From: UBA8231 sp036011085
GTDB taxonomy: Bacteria > Latescibacterota > UBA2968 > UBA8231
NCBI GenBank assembly: GCA_036011085.1
Contig: DASCMS010000008.1
Span: 16,966 to 80,965 of the forward strand
Reading direction: 5' to 3'
DNA: 64,000 nucleotides
Position 1 is the first letter of the stretch. Each line of letters opens with the position of its first letter. The notes under the pieces were generated by a model. It ran no database searches, was not told where the DNA came from, and saw nothing but the letters and a program-made list of their open reading frames with translations. Both the position numbers and the translations under genes were made by a program. Of this stretch, positions 59,997-64,000 are shown piece by piece.

Positions 59997-60788
59997 CTAG
60001 GTCATGGCGGCGCGCACGATATCGCGTGCCCGTAGCAGCTGTTCCCGCGACTTGTAGTATTCCAGCACGAAATAAGGCACCGGCGCATGCTCGAGGAGAC
60101 ACTTGATGTAGGTGTCGTAGTCAAGCTTGCCCGAACCGGTGGGGCCGTAGGTGTCGACTTCGCCGTTGGCCTGGAAGCAGGAATCCTTGCCGTGAGCCGC
60201 CACCGTGTGCGGCGCCAGGATGCGCACAGCGCGCTCGAGAGGGGTGCGATCGGGGACGAAGTTGGCCGCGTCCAGGCAGACCTTGAGGGCGGACGAGCCG
60301 ACGCGGTCCTGCAAGTGCAGGAAAGTCTCGGCACTGCCGACGCTGCCGGCACGGGTGATCTCCACGGCCACATCTACACCATGGGTTTCGGCGGCGGCGC
60401 AGATCGTGGTCAAGGCTTGGCAAAGGCCATCGAAGATGGCCACATCGTCGAGACCGTCGCCGGCGGGATACCCCGATGGATGCCAGACGAGCATGGGCTG
60501 CGGGTTGTCGCCGAAGCGACCATCCAGCGCCGCCGTGCGTTCCACCAGTTGTACCGTACGGGCCACGTCTGCTTCGATCGCACCCCGCGTACCGACCAGA
60601 TCGATGTGTAACGTCATTGCCGTGAGGGCCAGGTCACCGGCCTGCAGTGTGGCGTCGATGGCGGCCACCGTCGGGTCCTTTGACTCGGAGTCTTCGCCCA
60701 TGCCCCAGAACAGCTGCATGCCATCAAAACCTTCTGACTTCAACTCCGCCGCCGGAATCGTGTCGCCCGGCATCACCCCAAGTCTCAT
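59997..60788 (-). CDS. sugar phosphate isomerase/epimerase-like TIM-barrel protein
   Basis: A 263-residue xylose-isomerase-like TIM barrel (AP endonuclease 2 superfamily). Metal-ligand candidates are Glu in VAVEIT, Asp/Asn in CLDAANFV, His in VAAHGKDSCF and Glu in FVLEYY. Members isomerise or epimerise keto sugars, inositols and related compounds. It is divergent from the sulfatase gene (76-base gap), and the sulfatase-aminotransferase pair might serve the same catabolic route, but this is only suggested by proximity. Confidence 0.85.
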   Translation of the reverse strand: MRLGVMPGDTIPAAELKSEGFDGMQLFWGMGEDSESKDPTVAAIDATLQAGDLALTAMTLHIDLVGTRGAIEADVARTVQLVERTAALDGRFGDNPQPMLVWHPSGYPAGDGLDDVAIFDGLCQALTTICAAAETHGVDVAVEITRAGSVGSAETFLHLQDRVGSSALKVCLDAANFVPDRTPLERAVRILAPHTVAAHGKDSCFQANGEVDTYGPTGSGKLDYDTYIKCLLEHAPVPYFVLEYYKSREQLLRARDIVRAAMT

Positions 60789-60864
60789 CGTCGTCCTCCG
60801 CCTGTGTTCGAGTCAACTGATAAGATGTAACATAGACGATCCCCCGGAAGACCGGAGACGATGA

Positions 60865-62199
60865 ATGACCGACCACCGAAGCGTTCTGCTCCTCATCGCT
60901 GATGACTGGAGTCCGCTGGCTGGCTGTTACGGCAGCCCCGTCATCCAGACACCCAACGTCGACGCCCTGGCGCGCCGGGCCACCCGCTTCACCCACGCCT
61001 ACTGCACGTCACCTTCCTGTGCGGCCAGCCGCGCCAACATCCTCACCGGACACTACAGTCACACCCACGGTCAATACGGCCACTCACACTCGATCCACAA
61101 CTTTCACACGGCGGCGACGATGCCGTCGATCCCGAAACAGCTGGGACAGGCCAATTGCGCGACCGGAATCATCGGCAAGCTGCACACACAGCCCGAGAGC
61201 GTGTACCCGTGGACCCACGATCTGCAGAAAGTGCCGGGAGGGCCGCGCAACGTGCCACAGATGGCGGCGATGGCGGAGGGCTTCTTCGATGACATCGGCG
61301 ACCGGCCCTTCTACCTGCACATGGGGTTCACGGACCCGCACAGGGACTTTGGCAACCAGCACGAATACGCCGGCGTGGAGGAAACAACATACAGCCCGGA
61401 CGACGTTCCCGTGCCCGATTTCCTGCCCGACCATCCGGCGGTGCGCGCCGAACTGGCTCAGTACTACCAGTCCATCTCGCGTCTCGACCTGGGATTTGGT
61501 CTGGCCGTAAAGGCGCTGGAAGAAGCAGGCCGTGCCGACGACACGATGATCATCGTCATGAGCGACCACGGCATGCCCTTTCCCGGCGCCAAGGCGTCGT
61601 CCTTCGATTCGGGACACCACTGCCCGCTGCTGATCGCCCGCCCCGGTGCCGATGAAGTGGAAAGTGACGCCCTGGTGAACTGGTCGAACATCGCCCCCAC
61701 CGTGTTCGACTGGTGCGGCGTCGAGCCCCCCGCGGGACTACCCGAGAGATCGATGCTGCCCATCCTGGAAGATTCACATGTTGACGGGTGGGACGAGACC
61801 TTCACCTCGCACACATTCCACGAAGTAACGAACTACTACCCGTACCGGGCGTTGCGCGGACGGCGCTACAAGTACGTACGCAACCTCTACCCCGAGCTGA
61901 CGCGACCGTTGCCCAGCGATCTGTGGGCGTCACCGACCTGGCAGGCCGTGATCGACGAAAACATGGTGAGTATGGGGCAACGACCCACCGAGGCGTTTCT
62001 GCACCAACCCGCCGAAGCCCTGTTCGATGTGCAGGCGGATCCGGTGGAAGCGGTGAACCTCATCGACGATCCGGCTCTGCAGGACGTGACTGAGCAGATG
62101 CGGACCAAGGTGCGCCAGTTCCGCATGGCCACTGACGATCCCTGGGGGCTGGCCTCGCGGCAGATGGGCGAGGCGGGACTGACGGGCGGCGTTTCATAG
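60865..62199 (+). CDS. sulfatase (formylglycine-dependent)
   Basis: A 444-residue member of the alkaline phosphatase/sulfatase superfamily. Metal-binding Asp13 and Asp14 are in LIADDW. The modification signature is SCAASRANILTG, with Cys52 to be oxidised to formylglycine and Arg56. The distal metal residues are in IIVMSDHGMPF. There is no signal peptide, which is unusual for a polysaccharide sulfatase, so it may act on imported sulfated sugars or other sulfate esters in the cytoplasm. A formylglycine-generating enzyme is not in this window. The next gene, an aminotransferase, begins 15 bases after its stop. Confidence 0.9.
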   Translation: MTDHRSVLLLIADDWSPLAGCYGSPVIQTPNVDALARRATRFTHAYCTSPSCAASRANILTGHYSHTHGQYGHSHSIHNFHTAATMPSIPKQLGQANCATGIIGKLHTQPESVYPWTHDLQKVPGGPRNVPQMAAMAEGFFDDIGDRPFYLHMGFTDPHRDFGNQHEYAGVEETTYSPDDVPVPDFLPDHPAVRAELAQYYQSISRLDLGFGLAVKALEEAGRADDTMIIVMSDHGMPFPGAKASSFDSGHHCPLLIARPGADEVESDALVNWSNIAPTVFDWCGVEPPAGLPERSMLPILEDSHVDGWDETFTSHTFHEVTNYYPYRALRGRRYKYVRNLYPELTRPLPSDLWASPTWQAVIDENMVSMGQRPTEAFLHQPAEALFDVQADPVEAVNLIDDPALQDVTEQMRTKVRQFRMATDDPWGLASRQMGEAGLTGGVS

Positions 62200-62214
62200 A
62201 GGAGACCACGACCC

Positions 62215-63549
62215 ATGTCGAGTGACAGCTTGTTCCACCGCGTGCAGAAGGACCGCTGGCTGCGCGTCTCCCACGGTGAAGGCGTCTACCTATATGACGA
62301 AGGCGGACAGGCATGGCTCGATGCCTGCGCCGGAGTACATGTGGTCAGTATCGGTCATGCGGTGCCCGAGATCGTCGCTGCCATGGAGGCGCAGGCGCGG
62401 AAAGTGTGTTTCACCTATGCCCGTTTCCTGACGCAGCCGCAGATCGACCTGGCCGAGCGCATTGCGGCTCTGGCTCCGGGTGATCTGAACCGGGTGTTCT
62501 TCGTCTCCGGCGGCTCGGAGGCCACGGAGTCGGCGATGAAGATCGCTCGCAAGTACCACCTGGAGCGCGGCCGGCCGTCGAAACACAAGATCGTATCCCG
62601 CTGGCAGAGCTGGCACGGCAACACGGTGGGCGCTCTGTCCATGTCGGGTCGTACGCCCTGGCGACGCGACTACGAGCCCTACCTGCTCGACTTCCCGCAC
62701 ATCCGTCCGTGTTATCCCTATCGCTGCCCCTACTGCCGGGACACCGACGCCTGCAACCTGACCTGCGCTGATGACCTGGAACGGGTGATCGACCAGGAGG
62801 GGGCCGACTCGATTGCCGCCTTCATCGCCGAGCCGATCCTCGGCACATCGTGCTGCGGTCTGACGCCGCCGCCCGACTACTTCGCGCGTATCCGCGACAT
62901 CTGCGACCGCCACGACGTGTTGATGATCGTCGACGAGGTGGTCACCGGCTTCGGCCGTACGGGGCGCAACTTCGGCATCGAACACTTCGATGTGGTTCCC
63001 GACATCATGGCCACGGGCAAGGGATTGAGCAGCGGCTACACGCCCATCGCCGCCACCGTCGTGCGCGACGAGGTCTACGACACGATCTACAAGAAGGAAA
63101 GCAGCTTCGTGCACGGCCACACCTACGGCGGCAATCCGCTGTCGTGCGCCGTGGCGCTGGCGGTGCAGGACTACATCGCCACACACGACCTGGTGGCCAA
63201 CTGTCAGCGCATGGGTGAGCGCATGCTGGCGGGACTGCAGCCACTGGCCGACAACCCCATCGTCGGTGCCGTGCGCGGCAAGGGCTTGCTGACAGGCGTC
63301 GAATTCGTCGCCGACAAACAGACACGCGCGCCTTTTCCTGTTGAACGTGGGGTGACGGCTGCCGTGGTGGACGGCGTCTTCGCACGCAACGTGCTGATCA
63401 TGCCCGGCGCGCCCGGGCTGGTGGACGGCGTCGCCGGCGATCACATCGCTATCAGCCCGCCCTTCACCGTCAACGAAGAGCAGGTGGACGAGACGGTGCG
63501 GGCCGTGGTTGAGGCGGTGGAGGAAACGGCACGGGCGTTGGGGTACTAG
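62215..63549 (+). CDS. class III PLP-dependent aminotransferase
   Basis: A 444-residue fold type I enzyme. The PLP Lys lies in MATGKGLSSGYTP, and the Asp contacting the pyridine nitrogen in MIVDEVVTGFGRTG. FVSGGSEATESAMK provides the phosphate-binding turn. CPYCRDTDACNLTCADD, a Cys-bearing insertion, is usual in omega-aminotransferases of this class. It moves an amino group from an amine or omega-amino acid to a keto acid. The start is GTG or ATG at 62215. It is probably co-transcribed with the sulfatase. Confidence 0.9.
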   Translation: MSSDSLFHRVQKDRWLRVSHGEGVYLYDEGGQAWLDACAGVHVVSIGHAVPEIVAAMEAQARKVCFTYARFLTQPQIDLAERIAALAPGDLNRVFFVSGGSEATESAMKIARKYHLERGRPSKHKIVSRWQSWHGNTVGALSMSGRTPWRRDYEPYLLDFPHIRPCYPYRCPYCRDTDACNLTCADDLERVIDQEGADSIAAFIAEPILGTSCCGLTPPPDYFARIRDICDRHDVLMIVDEVVTGFGRTGRNFGIEHFDVVPDIMATGKGLSSGYTPIAATVVRDEVYDTIYKKESSFVHGHTYGGNPLSCAVALAVQDYIATHDLVANCQRMGERMLAGLQPLADNPIVGAVRGKGLLTGVEFVADKQTRAPFPVERGVTAAVVDGVFARNVLIMPGAPGLVDGVAGDHIAISPPFTVNEEQVDETVRAVVEAVEETARALGY

Positions 63550-63785
63550 AGCTCATCCAGGGGGCTGCGAAGATCGGGCGCGATCGTCCTCATCACATGG
63601 GTGTAGATCATGGTCGTCTCCACACTCTTGTGGCCCAGCAGATCCTGGATCCGACGGATGTCCACTCCCTTCATCAGTAGATGAGTGGCAAAGCCGTGCC
63701 TCAGCGTGTGCACGCCGGCCATCTTGGCGACACCGGACGTGCGGACCGCCTTCTTCATCGTGAAGCCCGGAGATCGAGCCGACAT
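63546..63785 (-). pseudogene. C-terminal fragment of an integron-type tyrosine recombinase
   Basis: Only the last 79 residues remain. They include the His-x2-Arg motif (His26, Arg29 in HTLRHGFATHLL), His52 in LLGHKSVETT and the nucleophile Tyr61 in MIYTHVM, and end in SPLDEL. HTLRH.FATHLL, LLGH..V.TTMIYTHV and the SPLD end are hallmark sequences of integron integrases. The upstream 215 bases do not encode the missing N-terminal and first-arginine regions in any frame I can follow. It is therefore truncated. The end overlaps the convergent aminotransferase stop by 4 bases. Confidence 0.8.
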
Positions 63786-64000
63786 CGTGGGCCGTGGCCT
63801 TGTGGCAGCTTGCCGCGGTGTGCTAGGAGCCGGACGGCGGTGAAAGGGCCCTGTTGAAACGCCATACCTTTCCTATGAATGTCCAACATTAGATTGACCA
63901 GACGGTATCGACGCGGGAGCTGAGTTGATCGGTGAGTCGCCAGGTCAACGCTGTCCTGGAACCGGTGCGTGATTCTGGCCGCAGGTCATCTAGTCGTTAT
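63786..64000. other. window end, no recognised gene
   Basis: This stretch lies upstream of the integrase fragment. A GTG at 63932 opens a frame to the window edge (SRQVNAVLEPVRDSGRR) that might be the start of a gene but is only 23 codons long. A lone RYYYAAC sequence at 63881 has no partner for an attC site. Confidence 0.4.

Noticed and set aside
62700..62780. Cys-rich insertion in the aminotransferase as a novel metal site
   Set aside because: Cys in this segment are common in class III omega-aminotransferases, so nothing unusual is implied.
63881..63887. attC-like RYYYAAC core near the integrase remnant
   Set aside because: No matching GTTRRRY partner at suitable distance and no foldable hairpin; a seven-base degenerate match is expected by chance.

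Overview
The window is high-GC bacterial chromosome, densely packed, with about 57 recognisable protein genes on both strands and no rRNA, tRNA, CRISPR array or transposase that I can see. Two phytanoyl-CoA-dioxygenase (PhyH) proteins, a Gfo/Idh/MocA oxidoreductase, a UxuA-type dehydratase, a sulfatase, sugar isomerase/epimerases, a BNR-repeat protein and a secreted protein with a dockerin-like module are together typical of polysaccharide-scavenging environmental lineages such as Latescibacterota, Poribacteria or Planctomycetes-like bacteria. A porin-like barrel and lipoproteins indicate a Gram-negative envelope. The lineage is inference; no marker gene here settles it.

Layout. 1-6.7 kb: a small unknown protein, a methyltransferase, an N-acetylmuramoyl-L-alanine amidase, and a minus-strand operon of outer-membrane barrel, secreted cupredoxin and hybrid sensor kinase (the kinase gene carries an apparent frameshift). 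6.9-11.1 kb: a phytoene-desaturase-like FAD oxidoreductase and a three-gene ABC-2 exporter. 11.1-13.5 kb: a possible 36-residue membrane peptide and a metallophosphoesterase. 13.6-18.1 kb: a tightly overlapping plus-strand operon of sugar nucleotidyltransferase, galactokinase-like kinase, degenerate GGDEF protein, N-acylglucosamine-2-epimerase-like protein and lipoprotein. 18.1-28.2 kb: Gfo/Idh/MocA, Smr, PHP phosphoesterase, M20 amidohydrolase, DUF480, PhyH-HEAT fusion, HTTM membrane protein, second PhyH and a ketoglutarate-semialdehyde-type dehydrogenase. 28.2-35.7 kb: two inverted-repeat elements, a REC-AraC regulator, a glycosyltransferase-like protein, a lower-GC secreted unknown, a ribosomal-protection-type GTPase, UxuA, an EamA transporter and a glutaredoxin. 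35.7-44.5 kb: two tandem uncharacterised paralogues, the dockerin protein, and an operon of 2-hydroxyacid dehydrogenase, transketolase, lipoprotein cyclophilin and EamA transporter. 44.5-50 kb: a minus-strand operon of acyltransferase, M14 carboxypeptidase and M3 oligopeptidase, and a divergent SGNH protein. 50-55.6 kb: ECF sigma factor, anti-sigma factor and five flagellar-switch-type proteins. 55.6-64 kb: BNR protein, EndoQ-like/UvrD fusion, sugar isomerase, sulfatase, class III aminotransferase and the C-terminal end of an integron-type integrase.

The most striking region is 50.0-55.6 kb. An ECF sigma/anti-sigma pair leads directly into two FliN-like proteins, a FliG with a long proline-rich head, a FliM, and a second FliM fused to a receiver-like domain that has lost most of its phosphorylation pocket. 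No other flagellar gene is nearby. This is every core protein of a bacterial rotor switch, built in an unusual way and placed beside a transcriptional switch. Whether it serves a flagellum encoded elsewhere or another machine cannot be told from this window.

Translational coupling is a general habit here: many neighbouring genes overlap as ATGA, GTGA or TGATG, and two appear to use CTGA.
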